From: Geodermatophilus tzadiensis | GTDB taxonomy: Bacteria > Actinomycetota > Actinomycetes > Mycobacteriales > Geodermatophilaceae | DNA length: 64,000 nt | Assembly (NCBI RefSeq): GCF_003002915.1 | Contig: NZ_PVTG01000010.1 | Span: 124,001 to 188,000, forward strand | Direction of reading: 5' to 3' | Notes under the pieces: model-generated | The model's database searches: none | What the model saw: the letters and a program-made list of their open reading frames with translations, nothing else | Told to the model about the DNA's origin: nothing | Translations under genes and position numbers: made by a program | Part shown: positions 11,348 through 19,903 of the stretch, one piece after another | How positions within the stretch are numbered: the first letter of the stretch is position 1 | Layout: each line of letters begins with the position of its first letter

Positions 11348-12172
11348 TCAGGCCTCGCCCATCACCAGGCCCTCGATCGTGTGCTTCTGCGTGATCGGCC
11401 GGAGTTCCTCGACCACGGGGCAGCTGAGGTGGTCGCGCACCCTCGGGGGGAGCTGCGCCCAGTACTCCCGGGTCACGGCGAGGTCGTGGTGCTCGGCGTT
11501 GCCGGCCCCGGGGGCGTCGACGCCGAGGACGAGCACCGGGCGGGAGAGCTGCGAGCGGTTCTGCGTCCCGCGGTGCAGCGTCAGGGCGGAGCGGACCGAG
11601 ATGTCGCCCATCTGCGGGTACTTGCGGACGGCGAGTGCCTCGTAGCGGCCGTACTCGGACCTCGGCGGGAACATCCCGTGGTCGAAGTCCTCGCCGGTCT
11701 CCCACTGCGTCCCCGGCGCGACCTCGAAGGGACCCATGTCCTCCGTCGTGTCGACCGTGGTCACGTTGAAGGCGAGCGACGTCAGGCGGTGCTCCTCCCG
11801 CGTCTCCCGCGGGCTGGGGAAGTCCCGGTGCCAGGGCTGGTCCTCCGCGCCGGGGAACGGCGTGTCGAAGCCCACCTCGACGATCGTGTGGTCCGGTCCG
11901 AGGACGGCCTCGCAGGTCGCCCGCACCCAGGGGTGCTCGACGAGGTCGACGAACCCGCGCAGCGCCTCGGGGTGGATCTCCACGTACCAGCGGTTCGGCC
12001 CGCGGCCGACGGCGCCGCCCTCGCGGCCGCGCGCCTCCTCGAAGGCGGCGTCCACGTCCTCGCGCAGCTGCTGCACCCAGGCGCGCGGGAAGGCCCCCCG
12101 CAGCGCGGTGATCCCGTCGGTGTACAGGGCGTCGCGGATGGCGGCCCCGTCGACGGCGTCGGCCGTGGGCAC
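11348..12172 (-). CDS. Phytanoyl-CoA dioxygenase (PhyH) family protein
   Basis: This 274-residue protein belongs to the Fe(II)/2-oxoglutarate-dependent PhyH family. The iron-binding HxD is in PWHRDFPSP (about residue 114), and the distal His followed by an Arg is in LHRGTQNRSQLSRPVLVLG (about residue 200). Known members hydroxylate fatty acyl-CoAs, ectoine or secondary metabolites, and the substrate cannot be told from the sequence. The GTG start at 12172 has no close Shine-Dalgarno. A GGGGAGG lies about 40 bases further upstream with no ATG/GTG/TTG nearby in frame, so the start is not certain. Confidence 0.88.
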   Translation of the reverse strand: MPTADAVDGAAIRDALYTDGITALRGAFPRAWVQQLREDVDAAFEEARGREGGAVGRGPNRWYVEIHPEALRGFVDLVEHPWVRATCEAVLGPDHTIVEVGFDTPFPGAEDQPWHRDFPSPRETREEHRLTSLAFNVTTVDTTEDMGPFEVAPGTQWETGEDFDHGMFPPRSEYGRYEALAVRKYPQMGDISVRSALTLHRGTQNRSQLSRPVLVLGVDAPGAGNAEHHDLAVTREYWAQLPPRVRDHLSCPVVEELRPITQKHTIEGLVMGEA

Positions 12173-12256
12173 GCTGTCCCCGCTGTCGGTGGATGCGTCC
12201 GTGCTCGTGTCCGTCCTCCCCTCGGTGCGGCGTCCCTGCGCCGGTGCGGCCCCGCC

Positions 12257-13360
12257 TCAGCGTCCCCCGGCGCCCGCCCCGGCCGGGGACCCGCTCCGGC
12301 CGCCCCGCGCGGCCAGCGCGCGGGTGTGCTCGGCCGCGGCGTCGCGGACGTCGCCGATCAGCAGCTCGAGCACGTCCTCCAGCGCCACCAGGCCCACCGT
12401 CCGCCGGTCGGCGACGACGCCGCCCAGGTGCGCCCCCTGCGCGCGCATCTCGGCGAGCACCTCGGGCAGCTTGGTGCCCGGCGCCAGCGGCACCAGCGGG
12501 GTGACGTGCTCCTCGGGGATCGGCCGGTCGCGGCTCTCCGGGCCGATGCCCAGCACGTCCTTGACGTGCACGAAGCCGCTCAGGCGGCCGTCGTCCTCCT
12601 GCACCGGGTAGCGGCTGAAGCCGTGGTCGGCGACGACGGCCTCCAGCTGACGCGGCGTGGTGGAGCGCGGCACGGTGACCACGGTGTCCATCGGCAGCAC
12701 CACGTCCTCGACGGCGTGCTGCTCGAACTGCAGCGCCCCGGCGGCCAGCTCGCTGACCTCGGTGCCCAGCAGGCCCTCCCGCCGCGACTGGGTGATCATC
12801 GAGCGGATCTCGGTCTCGTCGAAGCTGGCCGCCACCTCGTCGGTGGGCGTCGCGCCGAAGAGCCGCACGAAGGCGTTGGCCGTGGTGTTGAAGAACCAGA
12901 TCGCCGGCTTGAGCAGCCGGGTGAAGCCGGCCAGCGCCGGGCCGAGCACCATGGCCGCGCGGTCGGGCCCGGCGATGGTGATGTTCTTGGGCACCATCTC
13001 GCCGAGCACCATGTGCAGCACGGTCACGATCGACAGGGCGATGACCAGCGCGATCGGGTGCAGCAGCGCGTCGGGGACGTGCAGCGCGTGCAGCGGCGCC
13101 TCGATCAGGTGGGCCACCGCGGGCTCGCCGACGGCGCCCAGGCCCAGCGAGCACAGCGTGATGCCCAGCTGCGCGCCGGCCATGTTCTGCGAGACGTTGC
13201 GCATCGCGGCGAGCGTCTTGACCGCCCGGGGGGAGCCCTCCGCGACGCGCGGCTCGATCTGGTCCACCCGGGCCGAGACCAGCGCGAACTCCGCGGCCAC
13301 GAAGAACGCGTTGCCCAGCAGCAGGCCCACCAGGATCAGCAGGCTGACGACGTCGCTCAC
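12257..13360 (-). CDS. CNNM/CBS-domain membrane protein (short HlyC/CorC type)
   Basis: This 367-residue protein has an N-terminal CNNM transmembrane domain (VVSLLILVGLLLGNAFFVAAEFALV, QLGITLCSLGLGAVGEPAVAHL, MVLGEMVPKNITI) and two CBS motifs from about residue 215. It ends soon after the second CBS (VALEDVLELLIGDVRDA) without the C-terminal CorC_HlyC domain of its upstream neighbour. CNNM/CorC proteins are linked to Mg2+ or other divalent-metal efflux. The GTG start overlaps the stop of the upstream paralogue by four bases. The pair is probably co-expressed and may assemble as a heteromer. Confidence 0.92.
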   Translation of the reverse strand: MSDVVSLLILVGLLLGNAFFVAAEFALVSARVDQIEPRVAEGSPRAVKTLAAMRNVSQNMAGAQLGITLCSLGLGAVGEPAVAHLIEAPLHALHVPDALLHPIALVIALSIVTVLHMVLGEMVPKNITIAGPDRAAMVLGPALAGFTRLLKPAIWFFNTTANAFVRLFGATPTDEVAASFDETEIRSMITQSRREGLLGTEVSELAAGALQFEQHAVEDVVLPMDTVVTVPRSTTPRQLEAVVADHGFSRYPVQEDDGRLSGFVHVKDVLGIGPESRDRPIPEEHVTPLVPLAPGTKLPEVLAEMRAQGAHLGGVVADRRTVGLVALEDVLELLIGDVRDAAAEHTRALAARGGRSGSPAGAGAGGR

Positions 13361-14700
13361 GCCGCCACCTCCGCCCGCACCCGGGAGGCCGTCGCACCGG
13401 GGGGCAGGAACACCGTCCGCTCGGCCCGCACCCGTGACACCCGCCGTCCGTCCAGCGTCTCGACGGTGAGCCGGGCGCCGTCGAGCTCCACGGTGTCGCC
13501 CACCTCGGGCAGCCGCTGCAGCTCCTCGGCGAGGTAGCCGGCCAGCGTCTCGTAGCGGCCCTCGGGCACCGGGATGCCGGTGCGCTCGAGCACCTCGTCG
13601 GGGCGCAGCAGCCCCGACAGCAGCCAGCGCCCGTCGTCGACCCGGCGCAGCGTGCGCAGCGGACGGTCGGTCTCGTCGGTGATCTCGCCGACCAGCTCCT
13701 CGACGATGTCCTCCAGCGTCACCACGCCGTGCGTGGCGCCCCACTCGTCGACCACCAGCGCGATCTGCAGGCCCTGCTCGCGCAGCAGGTCCAGCAGCCG
13801 TTCCAGCCGGAGGGACGAGGGGACGGCGAGCACGGGGTCGGCCAGCTCGCCGGCGGTGCGCCGCTCCCGTTCGGCCTCGGGGACGGCGACCGCGCGCTTG
13901 ACGTGCACCACCCCGGTCACCTCGTCGAGGTCGGAGCCGTAGACGGGGAAGCGCGAGTTGCCCGACTCGGTGGCCGCGGCCAGCACGTCGGCCGCCGTGG
14001 CGCTGGCCCGCAGCGTCCACAGCCGGGTGCGCGGGGTCATGACGTCGGTGGCGTACTTCTGCCGCAGGTCCAGCGAGCGCTCCAGCAGCCGGGCGGCGAC
14101 GGGGGAGAGGTCGCCCTCCTCGGCCGAGCGGCGGGCCACCGCGGCCAGCTCGTCGGCGCCGCGGGCGGAGTCGAGCTCCTCGCGCGGCTCGAAGCCCAGC
14201 CGCCGCACGATGGCGTTGGCCAGCCGCTGCAGCGCGTTGACGACGAACCCGGCGACGGCGGTGAACGCCCGCATGCCCGGCGCCACGACCTTGGCGGTGC
14301 CCAGGGGGTCGGCGATGGCGAGGTTCTTGGGGCCGAGCTCGCCGAGCAGCATCTGCAGCGTGGTGGCCAGCGCCAGCGCCAGGCCGTAGGAGACCGCGGT
14401 GACCGCGCCACCGGACAGGCCGACGGCCTCCAGCGGGCCGCGCAGCAGCTGGCCGAGGGCGGGCTCGGCGAGGTAGCCGACCACCAGCGTGGTGAGGGTG
14501 ATGCCCAGCTGGGCGGCCGAGAGCTGCGTGGACAGCGACTTGAGCGCGGTCACCACGCTGCCGGCACCCGCGTCACCGGCCCGGGCGGCCTCCTCGGCGC
14601 GCCCGCGGTCGACGGTGGTGAGCGAGAACTCGGCGGCGACGAAGAAGCCGGTGAGTGCGGTGAGCACCACGGCGGCGAGGAGGAGCAACCACTCGGTCAT
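13357..14700 (-). CDS. CNNM/CBS/CorC-domain membrane protein (hemolysin C family)
   Basis: This 447-residue protein has the complete family architecture. A CNNM membrane domain spans residues 1-190 (ALTGFFVAAEFSLTTVDRGRAEE, LGELGPKNLAIADPL), a CBS pair about 215-345 (GVVTLEDIVEELVGEI), and a CorC_HlyC domain about 355-435 (LAGYLAEELQRLPEVGDTVELDGARLTVE). It is implicated in divalent cation efflux or tolerance by family membership. The ATG at 14700 starts the operon, and the downstream gene is a shorter paralogue overlapping by GTGA. A strong terminator of the upstream tRNA lies just before its promoter region. Confidence 0.93.
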   Translation of the reverse strand: MTEWLLLLAAVVLTALTGFFVAAEFSLTTVDRGRAEEAARAGDAGAGSVVTALKSLSTQLSAAQLGITLTTLVVGYLAEPALGQLLRGPLEAVGLSGGAVTAVSYGLALALATTLQMLLGELGPKNLAIADPLGTAKVVAPGMRAFTAVAGFVVNALQRLANAIVRRLGFEPREELDSARGADELAAVARRSAEEGDLSPVAARLLERSLDLRQKYATDVMTPRTRLWTLRASATAADVLAAATESGNSRFPVYGSDLDEVTGVVHVKRAVAVPEAERERRTAGELADPVLAVPSSLRLERLLDLLREQGLQIALVVDEWGATHGVVTLEDIVEELVGEITDETDRPLRTLRRVDDGRWLLSGLLRPDEVLERTGIPVPEGRYETLAGYLAEELQRLPEVGDTVELDGARLTVETLDGRRVSRVRAERTVFLPPGATASRVRAEVAA

Positions 14701-14766
14701 CGGGCTCCCCGGTGCCCGCCACGGGGGCTCCCCAACCGGGAACGGGCGATCCTGGCCCGGATACGA

Positions 14767-14796
14767 CTCAGGGGCCGCCCGAAGGCGGCCCCTGAG
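14767..14796 (-). terminator. Terminator of tRNA-Pro
   Basis: A perfect 13-base-pair stem (14767-14779 with 14784-14796) closes a 4-base loop that reads TTCG on the minus strand, an especially stable tetraloop. It lies 7 bases after the tRNA 3' end. Confidence 0.9.
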
Positions 14797-14802
14797 CGGG
14801 AG

Positions 14803-14876
14803 TCGGGGTGACAGGATTTGAACCTGCGGCCTCGTCGTCCCGAACGACGCGCGCTACCAAGCTGCGCCACACCCCG
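14803..14876 (-). tRNA. tRNA-Pro (anticodon CGG)
   Basis: The minus strand folds into a full cloverleaf. Acceptor arms are CGGGGTG and CACCCCG with discriminator A, and the D arm is GCGC-AGCTTGGTA-GCGC. The anticodon stem CGTCG/CGACG closes loop TTCGGGA (anticodon CGG), and the T arm is GCAGG-TTCAAAT-CCTGT. CCA is not encoded. A TACAGT box lies 12 bases upstream (14889-14894) and a terminator directly downstream, so it is a single-gene transcript. Confidence 0.97.
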
Positions 14877-14888
14877 GGTGCCGGGACC

Positions 14889-14894
14889 ACTGTA
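14889..14894 (-). promoter_or_regulatory. -10 box of tRNA-Pro
   Basis: TACAGT on the minus strand, 12 bases before the mature tRNA 5' end, gives a 5' leader of about five bases. No convincing -35 was seen. Confidence 0.5.
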
Positions 14895-14924
14895 GCCGAG
14901 CCGCGCCGCCGGCCCGGCGCCGGG

Positions 14925-15833
14925 TCACGACTGCCGCGGGGTGAGCGTGAGCAGCGTCGCCTCGGGCGGGCAGGCGAAGCGGGCCGGCGCGTACGGGCTG
15001 GTGCCGAGCCCCGCCGAGACGTGCAGCCAGGTGCCGTTCGGGCGGCCGGGCGAGGGCTGCGCCCAGCGGTGCAGCCAGCGGGCGCGGGCCCGGTCGATGC
15101 CGCAGTTGGTCACCAGCGCGCCGTAGAGCGGGATGCGCAGCTGCCCGCCGTGGGTGTGCCCGCACAGCAGCAGGTCGTAGCCGTCGCCGGCGAACCGGTC
15201 GAGCACCCGGGGCTCGGGGGAGTGCGCCAGGCCGACGCGCAGGTCGGCGGTCGGGTCGGCCGGCCCCTCGACGAGGTCGTAGCGGTCGCGCTGCAGGTGC
15301 GAGTCGTCGACGCCGGCGAAGGAGATCCGCCGTCCGGCCACGGTGAGCTCGCCGGCGGCGTTGGTGAGGTCCAGCCAGCCGCGGGCGGTCAGGCCGTCAC
15401 GCAGGTCGCGCCAGGGCAGCTCCTGGCCGTGCACCCGCTTGTGGCTGCGGGTGAGGTAGCTGACCGGGTTCTTCGGCCGCGGCGCGAAGTAGTCGTTGGA
15501 CGCCGTCACGAACGCGCCGGGCAGGTCCAGCAGCGGGTCCAGGGCGCGCAGCGTCGGGCCGACGGCGTCCACGCCGGCCAGGTTGTCCCCGGTGTCGACG
15601 ACGAGGTCGGGCTCGAGCTCGGCCAGCGCGGCCACCCACTCCTGCTTCGAGCGCTGGCCGGCGGTCATGTGCAGGTCCGACAGGTGCAGCACGGTGAGCG
15701 GCGCGGAGCCGGGCGCCAGCACCGGGACGTCGAAGCGGCGCAGCGTCCACCGGGTGCGCTCGTACAGCGAGGCGTAGGCCAACGTCGTGGTGCCCGCCGC
15801 GACGGCGGCCGTGGGCAGCGTGTACCAGCGCAC
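14925..15833 (-). CDS. Membrane-anchored metallophosphoesterase
   Basis: This 302-residue protein has a short hydrophobic N-terminus (LPTAAVAAGTTTLAYASLY) followed by a calcineurin-like phosphoesterase domain. Metal-ligand motifs are HLSDLHM (about residue 51), DTGDN (about 80), the Asn-containing ASNDYF and GHTHGG (about 224). It resembles YkuE/Rv3683-type enzymes, whose substrates are phospholipids or UDP-lipids in some members; the substrate here is unknown. The GTG at 15833 is chosen because TACCCT lies 7 bases upstream. In M. tuberculosis the homologue also neighbours ponA2. Confidence 0.9.
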   Translation of the reverse strand: MRWYTLPTAAVAAGTTTLAYASLYERTRWTLRRFDVPVLAPGSAPLTVLHLSDLHMTAGQRSKQEWVAALAELEPDLVVDTGDNLAGVDAVGPTLRALDPLLDLPGAFVTASNDYFAPRPKNPVSYLTRSHKRVHGQELPWRDLRDGLTARGWLDLTNAAGELTVAGRRISFAGVDDSHLQRDRYDLVEGPADPTADLRVGLAHSPEPRVLDRFAGDGYDLLLCGHTHGGQLRIPLYGALVTNCGIDRARARWLHRWAQPSPGRPNGTWLHVSAGLGTSPYAPARFACPPEATLLTLTPRQS

Positions 15834-15840
15834 GGCGCCG

Positions 15841-15846
15841 AGGGTA
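15841..15846 (-). promoter_or_regulatory. Probable -10 box of the metallophosphoesterase gene (leaderless)
   Basis: TACCCT on the minus strand ends 7 bases before the GTG start at 15833, with no Shine-Dalgarno in between. Confidence 0.5.
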
Positions 15847-15894
15847 CGGGCCGGGCAGGACCGGGGTGCTTGCCCGTCGTGCCAGGCTGGGGCC

Positions 15895-16347
15895 GTGTCC
15901 GCCCTCAAGGACCGGCTCCGCGCCGACCTGACCAGTGCCATGAAGTCCCGCGACGAGCTGCGCACCGCGACGCTGCGGATGGTGCTCGCCGCGGTCAGCG
16001 CGGAGGAGGTCGCCGGCAAGGAGGCCCGGGAGCTCTCCGACGACGACGTGCTGGCGGTGCTGCGCCGGGAGGCCAAGCGGCGCCGCGAGGCGGCCGAGGC
16101 GTTCGGCGCCGCCGGCCGCGCCGAGCAGGCCGAGCGGGAGCGCGCCGAGGGCGAGGTCGTGGCCGGTTACCTGCCCGCGCAGCTCGACGACGCCGACCTC
16201 GCCGCCCTGGTCGCCGACGTCGTCACCCGCACCGGCGCCACCGGCATGAAGGACATGGGCCGGGTCATGGGCGCGGCCAACGCCGAGGTGGCCGGCCGCG
16301 CCGACGGCTCCCGGGTGGCCGCGGAGGTCCGCCGCCAGCTCGGCTGA
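15895..16347 (+). CDS. GatB/YqeY domain protein
   Basis: This 150-residue protein is a stand-alone YqeY domain, related to the tRNA-binding tail of the GatB amidotransferase subunit. Family hallmarks are SALKDRLRADLTSAMKSRDELRTATLRMVLAA at the N-terminus, AEGEVVAGYLPAQL in the middle and TGMKDMGRVMGAANAEVAGRADGSRVAAEVRRQL at the end. Its precise role is unsettled, though a part in tRNA-linked amidation is often assumed. The GTG at 15895 gives the standard length. It diverges from the metallophosphoesterase gene and converges on the PBP gene. Confidence 0.93.
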   Translation: MSALKDRLRADLTSAMKSRDELRTATLRMVLAAVSAEEVAGKEARELSDDDVLAVLRREAKRRREAAEAFGAAGRAEQAERERAEGEVVAGYLPAQLDDADLAALVADVVTRTGATGMKDMGRVMGAANAEVAGRADGSRVAAEVRRQLG

Positions 16348-16369
16348 GGAGTACCTGCCTCCTGCGGGC

Positions 16370-16425
16370 GGCCCTCCTGCAGGAGCCCGCCCCCAGCGGA
16401 GCGAGGGGTGGGGGGCAGGAGGGCC
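16370..16425 (-). repeat. Palindromic 3'-end element, copy A (terminator-like)
   Basis: A perfect 11-base-pair stem (16370-16380 with 16415-16425) encloses a GC-rich inner segment. On the minus strand GGAAGGGCC follows the PBP stop codon and leads into the stem. Copies with the same layout follow the NUDIX gene (22493-22543) and acs (29232-29282). Stem bases differ in a compensating way between copies, so the hairpin is probably what is conserved. Confidence 0.8.
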
Positions 16426-16430
16426 CTTCC

Positions 16431-18614
16431 TCAGTTGCCGCGGCCGCCGCCGTTGCCGCCGCCCCAGTTGCCGCGGCCGCCGCCGTCGTCCCCGCCGCCG
16501 TCGTCGTCCCCGCCGTCGTTTGCGCCGCCGCCACCGGCCTGCGGAGCCGGGGCCGGGGCCGGAGCGGGGGCCGGCGCCGGGCCCAGCAGCGCCGGGTCGC
16601 TCGGCGGGAACGGCGAGGTGGGCTTGTCGGCCAGGTAGGGCGTGAAGGTGTCGCGGAAGATGGTGGCCGGCATGTTGCCGCCGAAGCCCCCGACGTCCTG
16701 CTGCTGCTTGGGGTTGAACACCATGACGCTGGCGGCGTACTCGGGCATGACCCCGACGAAGGCCACCGAGTCCCGGCCCTGCGAGGTGCCGGTCTTGCCG
16801 GCGATCGCGCGGCCGGGGATGTTGGCGTTCTGGCCGGTGCCCTCGGGGCTGGCGGTGTCGCCGACGAGGATGTTGGCCAGCGTGTTGGCGATGTTCGGCG
16901 GGATCGCCTCCGGCGTGCAGTTGCTGCCGTCGGTGACCACCGGCTGGCCGTCCTCGCGGGTGAGCGGCTGGCCGGCGCGGTCGAGCACCTGCACCACCGG
17001 CACCGGGTCGCACTGGGTGCCCTGCGCGCCGAGCGTGGCGTAGGCGGTCACCAGGTCCAGCGGGCTGGTGGCCTCGGCGCCGAGGGTGAACGAGCCGAAG
17101 TTGCCGTCGATGATCTCGTCCGCCGAGTTCTGGGTGGGCTGGTCGAAGTTCATGCCCATCCGCTCGGCCATGCGCACCGGGCCCTCGACGCTGCCGAGGC
17201 GGTCCTCCAGCGCGAGGAAGTAGGTGTTCGAGGAGCGGACCAGCGCGCCGACCATGTCCAGGGTGTCGGGGTAGTTGCCCACGTTCTGCACGCAGTACAT
17301 GCCGTCGCCCTGCTCGCGGTCACCGCCGCAGGAGGGGCCGCGGAAGACCCGCGAGGTGTACTGGTTGCCCGGCGTGCTGATCACCGTGCTGGCCGGGATG
17401 CCGGCCTCGAGCGCCGCGGCGGCGGTGAACACCTTGTAGGTCGACCCGGCGCCCTTGCTGGCCGCCGCGTGCAGCACGACCGACTCGCACTGGGGTTCCG
17501 AGCAGCCGAACTGCCGGTTGACGCTCATCGCCAGCACGTCGCCGGTGCCCGGGCGGACGGCGGTGAACATGCCGGCGAGCTGGTCGCCCATCGGCAGCGT
17601 GCTCAGCACGGCCTGGTCGCCGAGGGCCTGCAGCTGCGGGTCCAGCGTCGTCTGGATGGTCAGCCCGCCGTTGTCCAGCTGCTCCTGGCTGATGCCGAGG
17701 ACGCCGGTGAGGTAGCCCTGCAGGTAGGCACAGAAGAAGCCGCCGAGGGCGGCGTCGATGCAGCCGTTGGGCGGGTTGATGCCCGGCGCCACCTGCACCG
17801 GCTGGGCGGAGATCTCGGTCAGCTCGGCCTCGGTGATGTGGCCGAGGTCGAACATCCGCTGCAGCACCTGGTTGCGGCGGGTCTGCGCGTTCTCCGGGTT
17901 GGTGATCGGGTCGTCGTTGGCCGGGCTCTGCACCAGGCCGGCCAGCATCGCCGCCTGCGGCAGCGTGAGGTCGGCGGCGTTGACGCTGAAGTACTTCTGG
18001 GCGGCGGCCTGGATGCCGTAGGCGCCCTGCCCGAAGTACACGATGTTGAGGTACCGGGTGAGGATCTCGTCCTTCGGGTAGGTCTCCTCGAGCGCCAGCG
18101 CCAGCCGGGCCTCCCGCAGCTTGCGGGAGATGTCCTGCTCGGTGGCGGCCTGCCGCTCCTCCGGGGTGTCGGCGGTCTCCAGCAGGGTCTGCTTGACCAG
18201 CTGCTGGGTCAGCGTCGAGCCGCCCTCCTGCACCGACCCCGCGGCGACGTTGGTCACCGCGGCGCGCAGCGTGCCCTGCACGTCGAGGCCGTTGTGCTCG
18301 TAGAAGCGCGAGTCCTCGATGTCGACCAGCGCCTGCTTCATCACGTCGGCGATCTGGTCGGCCGTCGCCACGGTGCGGTTGTTGGCGTAGAAGTTCGTGA
18401 TCAGCGAGCCGTCGGCGGCGAGCACGCGGGAGTTGCCCGCCGGGGTGGCGTCGGTGAGCTCCACCGGCAGCGCGTCGAGCAGCGAGGCGGAGTTGCGGGC
18501 GGCGATGCCGCCCCCGGCGACGGCAGGCGCCAGCACGCCCGCGACGAGGGCGCCGGCGACGACGATCATCAGGGCGAGCTTGGCCAGAACCCTGGCGCGG
18601 GCAGGAGTCGACAT
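16431..18614 (-). CDS. ponA2: Bifunctional class A penicillin-binding protein (PonA2-like)
   Basis: This 727-residue peptidoglycan synthase polymerises lipid II and cross-links stem peptides outside the membrane. An N-terminal signal anchor (LALMIVVAGALVAGVLAPAVAGG) leads to the GT51 domain, with catalytic EDSRFYEHNGLD near residue 96 and GGSTLTQQLVKQ. The transpeptidase domain shows STYK (about 390), SSN (about 450) and KTGTS (about 605). The tail after about residue 665 is Ala-Pro repeats followed by a Gly/Asp/Asn-rich stretch. No PASTA domain is seen, unlike M. tuberculosis PonA2. The ATG at 18614 is selected with TACCCT 8 bases upstream. Gene order around it matches the Rv3682 region. Confidence 0.95.
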   Translation of the reverse strand: MSTPARARVLAKLALMIVVAGALVAGVLAPAVAGGGIAARNSASLLDALPVELTDATPAGNSRVLAADGSLITNFYANNRTVATADQIADVMKQALVDIEDSRFYEHNGLDVQGTLRAAVTNVAAGSVQEGGSTLTQQLVKQTLLETADTPEERQAATEQDISRKLREARLALALEETYPKDEILTRYLNIVYFGQGAYGIQAAAQKYFSVNAADLTLPQAAMLAGLVQSPANDDPITNPENAQTRRNQVLQRMFDLGHITEAELTEISAQPVQVAPGINPPNGCIDAALGGFFCAYLQGYLTGVLGISQEQLDNGGLTIQTTLDPQLQALGDQAVLSTLPMGDQLAGMFTAVRPGTGDVLAMSVNRQFGCSEPQCESVVLHAAASKGAGSTYKVFTAAAALEAGIPASTVISTPGNQYTSRVFRGPSCGGDREQGDGMYCVQNVGNYPDTLDMVGALVRSSNTYFLALEDRLGSVEGPVRMAERMGMNFDQPTQNSADEIIDGNFGSFTLGAEATSPLDLVTAYATLGAQGTQCDPVPVVQVLDRAGQPLTREDGQPVVTDGSNCTPEAIPPNIANTLANILVGDTASPEGTGQNANIPGRAIAGKTGTSQGRDSVAFVGVMPEYAASVMVFNPKQQQDVGGFGGNMPATIFRDTFTPYLADKPTSPFPPSDPALLGPAPAPAPAPAPAPQAGGGGANDGGDDDGGGDDGGGRGNWGGGNGGGRGN

Positions 18615-18622
18615 CACCCGGA

Positions 18623-18628
18623 AGGGTA
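18623..18628 (-). promoter_or_regulatory. Probable -10 box of the PBP gene (leaderless)
   Basis: TACCCT on the minus strand ends 8 bases before the ATG at 18614. It lies in the 41-base gap where mycobacteria carry whiB4. Confidence 0.5.
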
Positions 18629-18655
18629 CGGCGCGCGGAGGCCTCGAGCCGCCGC

Positions 18656-19903
18656 TCAGGCGCGGCGCGCGGGGAGCACGCGGGTGCGCGGGACGCCCGT
18701 CGGCGTGTCGCCGTCGGGACCGGTCAGCGCCTCGGCCATCACCCGCAGCCCGTCGAGGTCGTGGACGTCGCCGGCGGCCGCCGGCACCGTCCGCATCGCG
18801 ACCTCGGGGTGGGCGCTGGTGAACCGGTCGGCCAGCCGCTGCTCCCGGGTGGCCAGCGTCATCCGCTCGGCGTGCACCCGCAGCGCCCCGGCGGCCAGCG
18901 CGCCGGCCGGGTCGCCGCCGTCGTCGCCGATCGCCTCGGCGGCGGCCTCCGCCCGGGTGGCCGACAGCGCGGTGCTCGCCGGCGGGTGGGTGCGGTTGAG
19001 CACCAGCCCGGCCAGCGGCATGCGCTCGGCCGACAGCCGGTCGACGAAGTAGGACGCCTCGCGCAGCGCGTCGGGCTCCGGTGTGGCGACGACGACGAAC
19101 CAGGTGCCCGGCCGGCGCAGCAGCTCGTAGGTGGCGGTGGCCCGTTCGCGGAACCCGCCGAACATGGTGTCCAGCGCGGTGACGAACGCGGAGATGTCGC
19201 GCAGCAGCTGGCCGCCGAGGACCTTGCTGATGATCCGGCTGAAGAACAGGAAGCCCGCGCTGGCGAACCGGAACCCGGCCCGGCTCGGCGCGATCAGCAA
19301 CCGGATCATCGTGCCGTCGAGGAAGCGGCTCATCCGGTTGGGCGCGTCGAGGAAGTCCAGCGCCGACCGCGACGGCGGGGTGTCGACGACGATGAGGTCC
19401 CACTGGTCCCCGGACCGCAGCTGGCCCAGCTTCTCCATCGCCATGTACTCCTGCGTCCCGGCGAAGGACGACGACAGGGTCTGGTAGAAGGGGTTGGCCA
19501 GGATCTGCTCGGCCCGCTCGGGGGTCGAGTGCGCCACGACGATGTCGTCGAACGTGCGCTTCATGTCCAGCATCATCGCGTGCAGCTCACCGGCGGCCCC
19601 CGGGACGTCGACCGGCCGCGGCTCGTTGTCCAGCTCCACCAGGCCGAGCGACTGCGCCAGTCGACGGGCCGGGTCGATGGTCAGGACGACGACCCGCCGG
19701 CCGGCCTCCGCGGCGGCCAGGGCCAGCGCGGCCGACGTCGTCGTCTTGCCGACGCCGCCGGAGCCGCAGCACACCACGATCCGGGTGTCCGGGTCGCCGA
19801 TGAGCGCGGCGAGGTCCATCGGCGGGGCCAGCCGGTCGGCGGCCGTCCGCGCGCCGCGGGCCGGGCGCGCGGACGCCGCGGGCGCCTCCTCCGCGGCGCT
19901 CAC
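18656..19903 (-). CDS. ArsA-type anion-transporting ATPase, second of a pair
   Basis: This 415-residue P-loop ATPase of the ArsA/GET3 family corresponds to Rv3680. The deviant Walker A is [17 protein letters not shown] (about residue 46), the A-loop motif is [15 protein letters not shown], and [14 protein letters not shown] is the switch II region. A long alpha-helical insert follows. It is the distal gene of a two-gene operon, with its GTG overlapping the stop of the first ATPase. Mycobacterial homologues have been linked to protection against toxic metabolites and cell-envelope stress. No transporter partner is adjacent. Confidence 0.92.
   Translation of the reverse strand: MSAAEEAPAASARPARGARTAADRLAPPMDLAALIGDPDTRIVVCCGSGGVGKTTTSAALALAAAEAGRRVVVLTIDPARRLAQSLGLVELDNEPRPVDVPGAAGELHAMMLDMKRTFDDIVVAHSTPERAEQILANPFYQTLSSSFAGTQEYMAMEKLGQLRSGDQWDLIVVDTPPSRSALDFLDAPNRMSRFLDGTMIRLLIAPSRAGFRFASAGFLFFSRIISKVLGGQLLRDISAFVTALDTMFGGFRERATATYELLRRPGTWFVVVATPEPDALREASYFVDRLSAERMPLAGLVLNRTHPPASTALSATRAEAAAEAIGDDGGDPAGALAAGALRVHAERMTLATREQRLADRFTSAHPEVAMRTVPAAAGDVHDLDGLRVMAEALTGPDGDTPTGVPRTRVLPARRA

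Noticed and set aside
9463-11394. A 643-codon plus-strand frame opposite the S9 peptidase
   Set aside because: The Ser/Asp/His triad on the minus strand settles the coding strand.
13361-14020. Longer reading of the short CNNM gene starting at 14020
   Set aside because: The extension is out of frame with and inside the upstream CNNM gene; the GTG at 13360 gives the standard family N-terminus.
18615-18655. whiB4 between ponA2 and the ArsA pair
   Set aside because: Only 41 bases are present, too short for a WhiB gene, and no Cys-rich small frame was seen.
14808-19052. A 1414-codon open frame on the plus strand opposite the PBP, metallophosphoesterase and other genes
   Set aside because: It is the antisense shadow of minus-strand genes with clear catalytic motifs; its translation is low-complexity Gly/Val/Arg/His without any domain. 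Long antisense frames are normal at this GC content.
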